NCBI GenBank assembly: GCA_003136675.1
Contig: PLFE01000016.1
Coordinates: forward strand, 31,625-67,879
Reading direction: 5' to 3'
DNA length: 36,255 nucleotides
DNA from: Bryobacterales bacterium
GTDB taxonomy: Bacteria > Acidobacteriota > Terriglobia > Bryobacterales > Bryobacteraceae
The position numbers and the translations under genes are program-made. Below the pieces are notes generated by a model, which made no database searches, was not told the DNA's origin, and saw nothing but the letters and a program-made list of their open reading frames with translations. Shown one piece after another: positions 1 through 7,512 of this stretch. Position 1 is the stretch's first letter. Every line of letters begins with the position of its first letter.

Positions 1-181
1 CCGTCGCGTCGGAAGGGGACGCGGGTGCGGTGTCCGGTTTCGTGGTAGGTTCGGTCGTTGTTGTTTGGGTTGGCGCGGCCTGCCCGCTCGATGACTGGTC
101 ATCCGGCTTCACGGGGGTTTCCTGTGCGCTCAACGCGGCGGCAAGCGACAGTAAGGCCAATAATCGACCGAAATACAGCAT
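1..181 (-). CDS. Secreted protein, N-terminal part only (cut by window edge)
   Basis: The reading frame opens with ATG at 181 on the minus strand and runs off the left edge, giving 60 visible residues. The first 19 residues (MLYFGRLLALLSLAAALSA) form a Sec signal peptide with a likely cleavage after the ALSA motif. The rest is a Thr/Pro/Ser/Gln-rich linker, typical of a flexible spacer before a folded extracytoplasmic domain that lies outside the window. A purine run (AGGGAG) directly abuts the start codon, too close for an ideal Shine-Dalgarno. It is divergent from the DUF4139 gene at 267 with 85 bases between starts. Function cannot be assigned. Confidence 0.6.
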   Translation of the reverse strand, partial: MLYFGRLLALLSLAAALSAQETPVKPDDQSSSGQAAPTQTTTTEPTTKPDTAPASPSDAT

Positions 182-190
182 CTCCCTAGA

Positions 191-220
191 AGTCTGACTG
201 CAAAAACCCTTGCGTGTCAA
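191..220 (-). promoter_or_regulatory. Sigma-70-like promoter for the truncated secreted protein
   Basis: On the minus strand a perfect -35 TTGACA (215-220) is followed by an 18-base spacer and a weak -10 CAGACT (191-196, 3 of 6). The implied start of transcription is about 184, only a few bases before the ATG at 181. The weak -10 keeps confidence moderate. Confidence 0.4.
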
Positions 221-231
221 TCCAATTTCGT

Positions 232-260
232 GGAACTGTACCGTCATATATTAGGTCTAC
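232..260 (+). promoter_or_regulatory. ECF-sigma-like promoter for the DUF4139 gene
   Basis: GGAACT (232-237), 17 bases, then GTCTAC (255-260) resembles the GGAACTT / GTCTA pattern of RpoE-type ECF sigma factors. Transcription would start at about 266, i.e. at the ATG at 267, giving a leaderless mRNA. A competing sigma-70 -10 (TATATT, 247-252) lies inside the spacer but has no recognisable -35. There is no good Shine-Dalgarno ahead of 267, in keeping with a leaderless start. Confidence 0.4.
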
Positions 261-266
261 TCACTC

Positions 267-2267
267 ATGCCTAGCCGACTTGTACCAATTTTTGCGATTG
301 CCGCCCTGTTACCGGCGGCGGAACTGCCCATTCGCGAGGTCGTACTTTATAAGCACGGGGTGGGGTTCTTTGAGCGCGCCGGGTCGATTCCCGCCGGCGA
401 AACGGCCCGTCTGGATTTCAAGGTTTCAGAGATGAACGATGTCCTGAAGTCTCTGATCATCAACGGCAAGTCGGAACGCGTGACGGGCCTAAGGTATGAC
501 TCCAGCATTCCACTGGCGCAGACCCTGGCCGAGTTTCCATTCCGGATCGATGCCGGAGTGGCGCTGAGCGGTGTGCTGGATCAGTTGAAGGGCGCGCGCG
601 TCGAGTTGCAGATCGGCAGCGAGCGGACCGACGGCGAGATTGTCGCGGCGCGCGTGGTGGCGGGAGATAAGGATCACGCCGAGCGCCAGCAGATTGTGCT
701 GCTGGTGGATTCGGGCGCGATGCGCACGCTCGATTTGGATGCGGCCACCAGCATCGGCTTCACCGACCCTAAGTTGCAGGCGCAGTTTCGGGAGTATCTG
801 GGGGCTTTGACGGCGGCGCGGTCGAAGGACAAACGGTCAGTGTATATCGACGGCAATGTCGCCGGCGCGCGGGATATTACGGCGGAATATATTATTCCGA
901 CGCCGATCTGGAAATCCAGTTACCGTCTGCTGTTTGGCGAAGGGGAACCGGTGCTGGAAGGTTGGGCGATTGTGGATAACACGACGGATGACGATTGGGT
1001 GAACGTGCAGATGGCGCTGGTTTCGGGCAAGCCGATTTCGTTTATCAGCGAGCTGTATTCGCCGCGGTACATTCAGCGGTTGCGTGCGGAGTTGCCGGAA
1101 GAGCAGGCGGTGGCGCCGGAGTTGCATGATGGCGCGATATTCAGCACATCATCAGGTTCGGTTTCGGTTAATGGTGTGGCCGGGGGATCGGCGGGCGGCA
1201 TGCTCGGCGGAATTGGGCCGCCGGCGGCGCAACCAATGATGCAACGTAGCGGGGCAAGGTTCAAGTCCGCTCCGAGTTCCATCGCGGCCACCGGCGCAGC
1301 GTTTGAGATTGCCGATCTGTTCGAATACCGCATCGCGCAGCCGGTCACGATCAAGAAAAATCAGTCGGCCATGCTGCCGTTTTTGCAAAGCAAGATTAAA
1401 GGCCGAAAAGTGGTCCTCTACAGCGACCAGACTTCGGCGCATCCGCTGAATGCGGCGGAACTTTCGAACTCCACCGGCGAGACGCTGGACGGAGGCCCTG
1501 TCACGGTATTCGACGCTGGCGCCTACGCGGGCGAGGCTCTGGTGGAGACGGTGAAGGCCGGCGATAAGCGGTTGATCAGTTATGGAGTGGACCTGGGGAC
1601 GCGCATCGCGACTACCCTGGAATCGGGCACCCTCGAAGAGCGCGAGTTCCATTTGAATCGCGGCGTGATGACGGTGAAGGTTTCTGTGGACCGCACGACG
1701 ACTTTCACGATCCACAACGTAGACGCGAAAGCCAAGACGCTGATTATCGAAGATCCCATCGAGCAGGGGTTTACCGTGATCAGCAGCCAGAAGCCCACGG
1801 AGACGACGGCTTCGGTGCGGCGCTTTGAGGTGAGCCTGGGCGCGAAAGCGGACGTGAAGTTTCCGGTGGTCGAAGAACGGATCGACAGCGAAGAGCAGAC
1901 GGTTTCGAGCCTGACCCCGGATATGCTTCTGGCTTACTCGCGCAATAAACATTTGAGCGATGCGGGGAAGCGCGGTCTGGGGCAGATTCTTGATGTGAAG
2001 AGAAAGATCACCGCGAATTCCTCGCAGATGGATCTGACGAGCGGGCAGATCCGCACGGCCACGTCGGATGAAGAGCGGATGCGTCGAAATCTGGAGAGCC
2101 TGAATCACGTGAGCGGGCAGCAGGAAGTGGTGCAGAAATATGCCGCGCAACTGGCGCAGTTGGAGACAAAGATCGCGACGCTGAACGACCAGGTGAACGA
2201 TATCGGGAACAGGAGCGCGGCGCTGCAGGCGGAATTGAACGACCTGATCGAGAAGGTTTCATTTTGA
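267..2267 (+). CDS. DUF4139 domain-containing secreted protein
   Basis: A 666-residue protein with a signal peptide (MPSRLVPIFAIAALLPAA) followed at once by a segment VVLYKHGVGFFER that is typical of the N-terminal beta domain in the DUF4139 (mucoidy-inhibitor-A-like) family. The middle is beta-rich; around residues 305-325 there is a Gly-rich low-complexity insertion (GGSAGGMLGGIG). The conserved DUF4139 half follows (region with SYGVDLGTRI and a hydrophilic C-terminal coiled coil from about residue 590 to the end). Members are widespread in Acidobacteriota, and no biochemical role is firmly established. It is probably exported to the periplasm or outer membrane. Its stop TGA overlaps the ATG of the homoserine dehydrogenase gene, so the two are probably co-transcribed although no functional link is obvious. 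Family call is fairly secure; function unknown. Confidence 0.8.
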   Translation: MPSRLVPIFAIAALLPAAELPIREVVLYKHGVGFFERAGSIPAGETARLDFKVSEMNDVLKSLIINGKSERVTGLRYDSSIPLAQTLAEFPFRIDAGVALSGVLDQLKGARVELQIGSERTDGEIVAARVVAGDKDHAERQQIVLLVDSGAMRTLDLDAATSIGFTDPKLQAQFREYLGALTAARSKDKRSVYIDGNVAGARDITAEYIIPTPIWKSSYRLLFGEGEPVLEGWAIVDNTTDDDWVNVQMALVSGKPISFISELYSPRYIQRLRAELPEEQAVAPELHDGAIFSTSSGSVSVNGVAGGSAGGMLGGIGPPAAQPMMQRSGARFKSAPSSIAATGAAFEIADLFEYRIAQPVTIKKNQSAMLPFLQSKIKGRKVVLYSDQTSAHPLNAAELSNSTGETLDGGPVTVFDAGAYAGEALVETVKAGDKRLISYGVDLGTRIATTLESGTLEEREFHLNRGVMTVKVSVDRTTTFTIHNVDAKAKTLIIEDPIEQGFTVISSQKPTETTASVRRFEVSLGAKADVKFPVVEERIDSEEQTVSSLTPDMLLAYSRNKHLSDAGKRGLGQILDVKRKITANSSQMDLTSGQIRTATSDEERMRRNLESLNHVSGQQEVVQKYAAQLAQLETKIATLNDQVNDIGNRSAALQAELNDLIEKVSF

Positions 2268-3163
2268 TGAAGCTGGCGATATTGGGGCACGGTAGCGTGA
2301 CCAACGCGCTGCTTCCGATTCTGGAACAGGATGGCCGGTTTGACGTGGCCGGCATTCATACTCGATCGAAGCCGGCGGCGGAGTCCGTGGAGGCGTTTCT
2401 GGATGGTGCTCGAGCCCACGCGCTGGTGGAACTGACCACGTTGAATCCGTGGACCGGCGAGCCGGCGATCGGTCATGTGCGGGCGGCGTTTGCGCGCGGG
2501 ATGCATGTGGTGACGGCGAATAAAGGCCCCATCGCTTTCGCGTTTCATGAGCTGGATGGGGAGGCTACCGCGCAGGGCGTGCTGTTCCGTTTTGAATCCG
2601 CGGTGATGGATGGCGCGCCGGTGTTCAACCAGTTTCGAAACAATCTGCCCGGAGTGAAGGTGCTGGGGTTTGCCGGCATTCTGAACTCGACGACGAACCT
2701 GGTGATTGAGGCGATGGAGCACGGCGGGTCTTTTGAAGATGGTCTGGCGGCCGCGCGAGCGATGGGCGTGACGGAGGCTGACGCGTCTTATGACACCGAT
2801 GGTTGGGATTCCGCGGCGAAAACCGCGGCGCTGGCGAATGTCCTGATGGATGCGCGGACGACTCCGCGGCAGGTGGATCGGGAAGGCATTGGGGGGCTGA
2901 CTCCCGGGCGGGTTCGCGAGTTGGTGGAAAGCGGCCGGACGATCCGCCTGGTGAGCCGGGGTCGGGGAGCGGATCTCAGCGTTCGGGCTGAGGTGCTGGA
3001 GAGGACCGATGTGCTGGCTTCGGTGCGGGGAACTTCGAATCTGATTTTGTTTACGACGGATTTGATGGGGGTCGTGGGGACCGTTTCGATTGATCCGGGC
3101 GTGGAGCAGACGGCTTATGGAGTGTACCTCGATTTGCTGGATGTCATGGACTCCGCGTGCTGA
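2267..3163 (+). CDS. hom: Homoserine dehydrogenase, short form without ACT domain
   Basis: It reduces aspartate semialdehyde to homoserine with NAD(P)H, the branch point to methionine and threonine. The 298-residue protein has an N-terminal Rossmann motif (GHGSV, residues 7-11), the catalytic-region lysine in TANKGP (K86), the ILNSTTN segment (139-145) and the substrate-binding stretch with D181 and K185 (GWDSAAK). It ends right after the catalytic domain. The C-terminal ACT domain of the common ~430-residue enzymes is absent, so allosteric feedback of that type is not expected. ATG 2267 is chosen over an in-frame TTG at 2264 because it forms a TGATG overlap with the preceding stop. AGAAGG at 2250-2255 can serve as ribosome site. 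The product feeds MetX encoded at 23182-24309. Confidence 0.88.
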   Translation: MKLAILGHGSVTNALLPILEQDGRFDVAGIHTRSKPAAESVEAFLDGARAHALVELTTLNPWTGEPAIGHVRAAFARGMHVVTANKGPIAFAFHELDGEATAQGVLFRFESAVMDGAPVFNQFRNNLPGVKVLGFAGILNSTTNLVIEAMEHGGSFEDGLAAARAMGVTEADASYDTDGWDSAAKTAALANVLMDARTTPRQVDREGIGGLTPGRVRELVESGRTIRLVSRGRGADLSVRAEVLERTDVLASVRGTSNLILFTTDLMGVVGTVSIDPGVEQTAYGVYLDLLDVMDSAC

Positions 3164-3179
3164 CCCTGAGGCTGCATCG

Positions 3180-3797
3180 TCAGCGAATTGTTTTTCTCAC
3201 CTCCATCCAGATCTGGAAATAGGCCCACTCCGGCGGGGCGTTCGGTTCCTGGATGTGATCCGGCAGAAGAATCAAGTTTCCGGTTGAGAGCAGCGCCTGT
3301 CGCACCTTTGGATTCTGGTCCAGCTTGGCGCGCATGGCCTCGACGATGAGGCGGTAGTGCTCCCCCCTGGTCATGGATCGGTAGGGCATGCGGCGGCCTT
3401 CGAAAGTGACCCAATCAATACCCAATTTGCGCATGTTCGCTTCGCCGGCGTCGCCTGCTGCTTTGGCTGCAAATGCGGTCATTTGGGCGACCTCGGCGCG
3501 CGTGTGGGGATATTGGGCGGCAGTGCGGGGGTCATGGGGGCCTTCGGGGTAGAGCATCATCTGCCAGAAGCCCTCCACACTGGCGTAGCGTACGCCGTGC
3601 AGGGTAAAAGGCGTGGCGGCGAAATTCGACAGGATGCCGAGTTCGTTGCGCTTGGAGAGGATCACTTCGCCGGGTTTGGCGGCCTGCGGCAGAATTTCCC
3701 AATCCGGCTTGTGCGGGTCGGTGACCGGGGTGAACCAGTGCGCCGGATATTGGACGTTGAGGGCGAGCATCAGCAAGGAAGCGGCCAGGAGAGGCAT
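3180..3797 (-). CDS. NADAR-like (YbiA/DUF1768-type) protein with N-terminal signal/anchor segment
   Basis: 205 residues from ATG 3797; a TTG at 3818 in the same frame would overlap the divergent gene. Residues 1-18 are hydrophobic and look like a signal peptide or anchor, though without an N-terminal positive charge. The core has the NADAR signature: NELGILSNFAATPF, then a G-x-x-Y-x-S-x-E-G-x-WQ element, a helical middle, a Y-R-x-I-V-E-A-M-R-A-K-L stretch and LLSTG. The usual C-terminal E-x(n)-D-x-WG motif is replaced by LLPDHIQ...EWAYFQIWMEVR. NADAR proteins act on NAD/ADP-ribose-linked intermediates, with YbiA in riboflavin-intermediate removal; an exported version is unusual. It is convergent with hom (16 bases apart) and divergent from the gene at 3806. 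Confidence 0.65.
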   Translation of the reverse strand: MPLLAASLLMLALNVQYPAHWFTPVTDPHKPDWEILPQAAKPGEVILSKRNELGILSNFAATPFTLHGVRYASVEGFWQMMLYPEGPHDPRTAAQYPHTRAEVAQMTAFAAKAAGDAGEANMRKLGIDWVTFEGRRMPYRSMTRGEHYRLIVEAMRAKLDQNPKVRQALLSTGNLILLPDHIQEPNAPPEWAYFQIWMEVRKTIR

Positions 3798-3805
3798 CTG
3801 ATTCA

Positions 3806-4192
3806 ATGCTAAACTCAAAGACTGTGTGGAGTCCTCTGCGGCGGGTGATTCTCTGGGATTTCCCGCGAGCTTCGTGGCAGTACGACATTATGGTCGCGGC
3901 CATTGTGGCATTTATTTTTCTCACGCCGCGCGAATGGTTTCACGATCAACCCAAAGCTCCGCATTCGCACGAGGTGGCCTTGCTGCCCTCGCAGCGAGGG
4001 ATGAGCGTTTTCTGGCTCTCACCAGCTCTGATCTCGCAAGTTCCCGAAGCCGCATCGGAACCGGAGCGGCTGGCCAAAGTGAGTGCGATCCTGAAGACGG
4101 AAACCGGGAAAACACAGAGCGTCACGCGGCTCGACCCCATCTACAACTCCGAACGTGAGTTAACGGGCTACATGGCCGTAGCCAAACCGTAG
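3806..4192 (+). CDS. Small single-span membrane protein of unknown function
   Basis: 128 residues. An N-terminal cytoplasmic stretch rich in Arg/Trp (LRRVILWDFPRASWQYD) leads into one transmembrane helix (about residues 29-41, VAAIVAFIFLTP). A soluble C-terminal domain of about 80 residues follows, with no motif I recognise. The topology suggests N-in, C-out. GAGG at 3791-3794 is a distant possible ribosome site. It precedes lolA by 21 bases and is probably co-transcribed with it, which hints at an envelope role. Its start codon is only 8 bases from the divergent NADAR start, so the promoter must lie inside that gene or be very compact. Confidence 0.7.
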   Translation: MLNSKTVWSPLRRVILWDFPRASWQYDIMVAAIVAFIFLTPREWFHDQPKAPHSHEVALLPSQRGMSVFWLSPALISQVPEAASEPERLAKVSAILKTETGKTQSVTRLDPIYNSERELTGYMAVAKP

Positions 4193-4213
4193 GCCGGAAC
4201 ATCTAACGTACGT

Positions 4214-4885
4214 ATGTGGAAACTGGCTTTGTGTGTCTTACTGCAGCTTACAGCCGCGAAAGCCACTCCGCTTGATGACATTCTGACAAAAATGGACCGG
4301 GCGGCGGCAGCCTTCAAGAGCATGACTGCCGACCTGACGCAGACCGCATACACTTCTGCGATCGATGAAAGCCAGGTGTCGGCGGGGAAGATCAGGATTA
4401 AGAGAGATCGACCGGGGGAGACGCGCATGCTGGTGGATTTCAGCCAGCCCGATCTAAAGTCGGTGCAACTGCAAGGTAACCTGCTCGACATCTATCTGCC
4501 GAAGCTGAATACTGTTCAGGAATACAACCTAGGCCAGAACAGTTCGCTAATTGAGCGATTTCTCCTATTGGGCTTTGGAACTTCGCGTAACGAATTGACG
4601 GCCGCGAACGACATCACTTATGAGGGACCGGACACGGTGAATGGTCACGCGGCGGCGAAGCTTCTGCTGAAGCCGAAGGATAAAGAGGTGGCGAGCAAGG
4701 TTCAGAAGATCGAACTCTGGCTGGCCACGGACACCGGGTACCCTTTGCAGCACAAGATTTATCAAAGTGGTGGAGATTATCAGCTTTTTGTCTTCACTGA
4801 TTTGAAGATGAACCCCAGCCTTGCCGACTCGGCTGTCAAGTTGAAACTGCCGAAGAATGTAAAGAAAGAGACTCCGGGCCGCTGA
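4214..4885 (+). CDS. lolA: LolA-family outer-membrane lipoprotein carrier protein
   Basis: A 223-residue periplasmic protein with a signal peptide (MWKLALCVLLQLTAAKA). The LolA-type fold is indicated by the N-terminal DDILTKMDRAAAAFKSMTADLTQ helix region and a following series of beta strands (KIRIKRDRPGETRMLVDFS, LDIYLPKLNTVQEYNL). The central ERFLLLGFGTS and the late KIELWLATDTGYPLQHKIYQS segments are typical of the family. LolA shuttles lipoproteins from LolCDE to the outer membrane, though diverged LolA-like proteins exist in this phylum and the role may differ. It sits 21 bases behind the small membrane protein gene. No good Shine-Dalgarno precedes the ATG, so translational coupling is plausible. 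Confidence 0.8.
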   Translation: MWKLALCVLLQLTAAKATPLDDILTKMDRAAAAFKSMTADLTQTAYTSAIDESQVSAGKIRIKRDRPGETRMLVDFSQPDLKSVQLQGNLLDIYLPKLNTVQEYNLGQNSSLIERFLLLGFGTSRNELTAANDITYEGPDTVNGHAAAKLLLKPKDKEVASKVQKIELWLATDTGYPLQHKIYQSGGDYQLFVFTDLKMNPSLADSAVKLKLPKNVKKETPGR

Positions 4886-4892
4886 TTTGTTT

Positions 4893-4908
4893 TGGCATGC
4901 CCATTGCA
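4893..4908 (+). promoter_or_regulatory. Sigma-54 (-24/-12) promoter candidate
   Basis: TGGCATGCCCATTGCA matches TGGCA-N6-TTGCW, the core of the RpoN consensus. The invariant GG (4894-4895) and GC (4906-4907) are exactly 10 bases apart. Transcription would start near 4919, just before the ATG at 4922. It lies in the short gap after lolA. No activator gene is adjacent. Confidence 0.5.
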
Positions 4909-4921
4909 GTTGCTTAGATCA

Positions 4922-6013
4922 ATGAAGACGGCGAACCGCCTACTCTATCTGGATTGGATGCGCGGCCTGGCAGCGGTGATTATGCTGCAGGGACATGTGT
5001 TCCACTCGTTCACGCGCAGCGATCTGCGAACGGGCGGACCGTACGTGTTCTCGCAATTCGTGGGCGGGATGCCGCCGGCGATCTTTCTTTTCCTTACAGG
5101 CGTGACGCTTTCCTTTCTGATGGACAGCCAGGCGCGTAAGGGCTACACGTTCTGGAAGCGCTGGTCGGGGTCACTGCGGCGGGCCGGATATCTGGTTGCG
5201 GTAGCCTTCGCTTTTCGCATTCAGTTGTGGCTATTTACGCGGATGTTCTCCGATACGAACAGCCCCTGGCAGGAGATGCTGAAGGTGGACATCTTGAATT
5301 GCATGGGGCTGGGAATCGCGCTGCTGGCCATAATGGCGCTCTTTACCACAGCGGAACGTGTCCGCTACTGCGCGATTGTGGGCTGCGCGATTGCGCTTGT
5401 TTCGCCTCTGATCACCCAGCTTGGCCCGTCGATTCCAGTACCGCTGCTGCGCGATTATTTTGTTCCCAACTCCGCCTACTTTTCCTTCTTCCCGTGGGCC
5501 GCATTTATCGCTTTTGGGATGAGCTTTGGATCGCTGATTCGCATTGTGAGCGAGGAGCAGATTTCCCGTGGAATGCAATGGGTGGCGTTGGCCGGAATCG
5601 CGCTGGCTTTTGGCGTGAGTGCGATTTCGGTGTTTGAGCCGGCCTTGTATCCGAAGAGCGATTTCTGGGTGGATGGGCCGGCGCTGATTTTTATCAAGCT
5701 GGGCGTGCTTCTGTTGCTGGCGGCATTCTCGTATGTTTGGCTGCTTCAGGCTTCGGCGCAGCGATGGAGCTGGGTGCGCCAGTTGGGGACCACGTCATTA
5801 CTGGTTTACTGGGTTCACATCGAGTTGGTCTACGGTCACTGGTTGGGTTGGATGAAGATGAATCTGGATGTTGGCCAAACCGTAGTGGTGGCCGCTGCGA
5901 TCACCGCTGCAATGGTGGGTTTGTCCTGGACGCGGACGTCATGGCCGCAGTTGCGGCCGGCGCTGGCGGCGTTCTTTGCACGGCCTACCCCACAGCGGGT
6001 TTCGGGCGATTAG
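4922..6013 (+). CDS. HGSNAT/DUF1624-like multi-span membrane acetyltransferase
   Basis: 363 residues from ATG 4922; an upstream in-frame TTG at 4892 lies inside the putative promoter and is rejected. The protein opens with LYLDWMRGLAAVIMLQGHVFHSF, the hallmark of the heparan-alpha-glucosaminide N-acetyltransferase catalytic-domain family, whose conserved histidine is in the QGH motif. About ten hydrophobic spans follow (for example PAIFLFLTGVTLSFLM and LGTTSLLVYWVHIELVYG, the latter also family-typical). Such proteins probably transfer acetyl groups across the membrane to sugars or envelope polymers; the substrate here is unknown. The C-terminus ends in a basic/Pro tail. It is preceded by a sigma-54-like element, which suggests conditional expression. 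A related possibility is an acyltransferase-3 type protein. Confidence 0.75.
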   Translation: MKTANRLLYLDWMRGLAAVIMLQGHVFHSFTRSDLRTGGPYVFSQFVGGMPPAIFLFLTGVTLSFLMDSQARKGYTFWKRWSGSLRRAGYLVAVAFAFRIQLWLFTRMFSDTNSPWQEMLKVDILNCMGLGIALLAIMALFTTAERVRYCAIVGCAIALVSPLITQLGPSIPVPLLRDYFVPNSAYFSFFPWAAFIAFGMSFGSLIRIVSEEQISRGMQWVALAGIALAFGVSAISVFEPALYPKSDFWVDGPALIFIKLGVLLLLAAFSYVWLLQASAQRWSWVRQLGTTSLLVYWVHIELVYGHWLGWMKMNLDVGQTVVVAAAITAAMVGLSWTRTSWPQLRPALAAFFARPTPQRVSGD

Positions 6014-6074
6014 TCGTAAGCCCGCCTTGCGGAAACTAAAGAATTAATCCAGCTATCCGATACTTCCTCTATAG

Positions 6075-7505
6075 GTGCACAAAACAAGCGTCACTATAGC
6101 CGTGGTCGCACCGCAGGAGCCCTTTACTTTTTTTGGAGATTTCTGGGAGGGCGTGTGGAGCGCGGCTTATGAACTTGCCCCGCTGGGTGTGCAGGTAAAC
6201 AACATTCTGGTGGAAAGCCTCGACGCCGAACTGCAGGCGCAGTCTCTTGAGGCGTTGCTTGCGGCCTCGCCCGACGCGATTGTTCTGCTGCCGTCCGAAT
6301 CTCAACGATTCGATAGTCTCATTGAGCGCCACGCGAGACAGGGGTCGCCCGTCGTGACCGTTTTCAACGACGCCCCGCTCAGCGGCCGCGCCTTATTTGT
6401 GGGACCGGATTATCGAGTCGCCGGCCGCCTGGCTGGGCAAATGCTGGAGAGCGTCCTTCCACCCCAGGGCCGTGTCGTGGCGCTGGCCGGATGCCGCCGG
6501 AACGCCCATCTCGAACAGCAATATGGAGGCTTTCTCGAAGCGCTTCGCGCCAGTCTCACTCCGTTTACATTGACGGAGTATGACACGGCGGAGGGTCTGC
6601 TCGCCGCCTTGAATTCGGCCGGGTTCTCGTTCGACGGCCTGTACGTCGGTTGCTCGGAAACACCCTTCCTCAATGAGATTCTGCGACGGGTGCGGCGTCC
6701 GGCTCGCGCGGTCACTTTCGGCCTTACGGACGTCACCAGACCGTATCTTGAATCCGGTACTTTGTGCGCGGTGATTGATTCCAGCCGCTACTACCAGGGT
6801 TATCTCGCGATGCAAAAGGCTTATGAATGCGTGCATGCGCGTTCTCTCGAATCCCGCTGGGTGTCGATTCCCACCTCCGTCATGCTGCCGGCCCACGCCA
6901 CGATCGAGGGGCAGCGTGCCTCGACGTATCAGGTGATGGAGACGGTGTTGCGGCAGAGGACATGCCAACTGCAAAATTACAAGCAGGAACTCGATCTGGC
7001 GAATGCACGCCTCCTGCGGATTGCAGAGACCGATTCCGTGACGGGGTTGCTGAACCGACGGAGGTTCGATGAGCTTGTCGATGAGGCGGTCGCCGGATAT
7101 AACGACGGAGATTCTCCGGTAGCCTTGCTGGTCCTGGCTTTAGACGATGCGGAGGGAATTGCAGGGCTTTTTGGGCAAAGGGCAACGGAACAGGCGGTTC
7201 AGGCTGTCGCCGCGGCGATCGGCGCGGCGTGCCGGCCGGACGACATCCTGGGTCGCACCGGACCTGCCGAGTTCGGTCTCCTCCTGCCTCAAACGCCTTT
7301 GGCGCTTGCACAGGCGGTTTCGGACCGGATCATCGAGTCCGTGAGCGATGCTCGCATGGCGGCTGATCCGGATCTCGTTTTCTCAGTCAGCGTGGGCCTG
7401 GTATGGACGCCGGTCCATGGGCGCACTGGAAGCGAGTTGAGGAGCGCGGCGCTGGCCTTGCCCGGCAAAATCGAACATTTCGAAGAACTCAGGAAGGCTG
7501 GATAA
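6075..7505 (+). CDS. Cytosolic periplasmic-binding-protein-like sensor fused to a degenerate GGDEF domain
   Basis: 476 residues from GTG 6075, with no signal peptide. Residues 5-300 form a type-1 periplasmic-binding/LacI-like ligand domain (VAVVAPQEPFTFFGDFWEGVWS-like opening, an SPDAIVLLPS strand and YQGYLAMQKAYE near its end). A coiled stretch (LQNYKQELDLANARLLRIAETD) links to a GGDEF-like domain starting VTGLLNRRRFDEL. The signature loop reads GPAEF in place of GGDEF, and the metal/substrate positions of the preceding D-x-D-x-F-K-x-(I)-N-D motif are also lost (ALDDAEGIAGLFG). It is therefore probably not an active diguanylate cyclase; it may bind a nucleotide or only dimerise. No Shine-Dalgarno is visible; a weak -10 (GATACT, 6059-6064) lies a few bases upstream. 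The 61-base gap before it holds no other feature. Confidence 0.78.
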   Translation: MHKTSVTIAVVAPQEPFTFFGDFWEGVWSAAYELAPLGVQVNNILVESLDAELQAQSLEALLAASPDAIVLLPSESQRFDSLIERHARQGSPVVTVFNDAPLSGRALFVGPDYRVAGRLAGQMLESVLPPQGRVVALAGCRRNAHLEQQYGGFLEALRASLTPFTLTEYDTAEGLLAALNSAGFSFDGLYVGCSETPFLNEILRRVRRPARAVTFGLTDVTRPYLESGTLCAVIDSSRYYQGYLAMQKAYECVHARSLESRWVSIPTSVMLPAHATIEGQRASTYQVMETVLRQRTCQLQNYKQELDLANARLLRIAETDSVTGLLNRRRFDELVDEAVAGYNDGDSPVALLVLALDDAEGIAGLFGQRATEQAVQAVAAAIGAACRPDDILGRTGPAEFGLLLPQTPLALAQAVSDRIIESVSDARMAADPDLVFSVSVGLVWTPVHGRTGSELRSAALALPGKIEHFEELRKAG

Positions 7506-7512
7506 GCGGCTT

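Noticed and set aside
1152-2150. Long open frame on the minus strand opposite the DUF4139 gene
   Set aside because: It is antisense to a gene with signal peptide and family motifs. Its Arg/His-rich composition is what a reverse frame of GC-rich coding DNA gives, and it has no ribosome site or domain.
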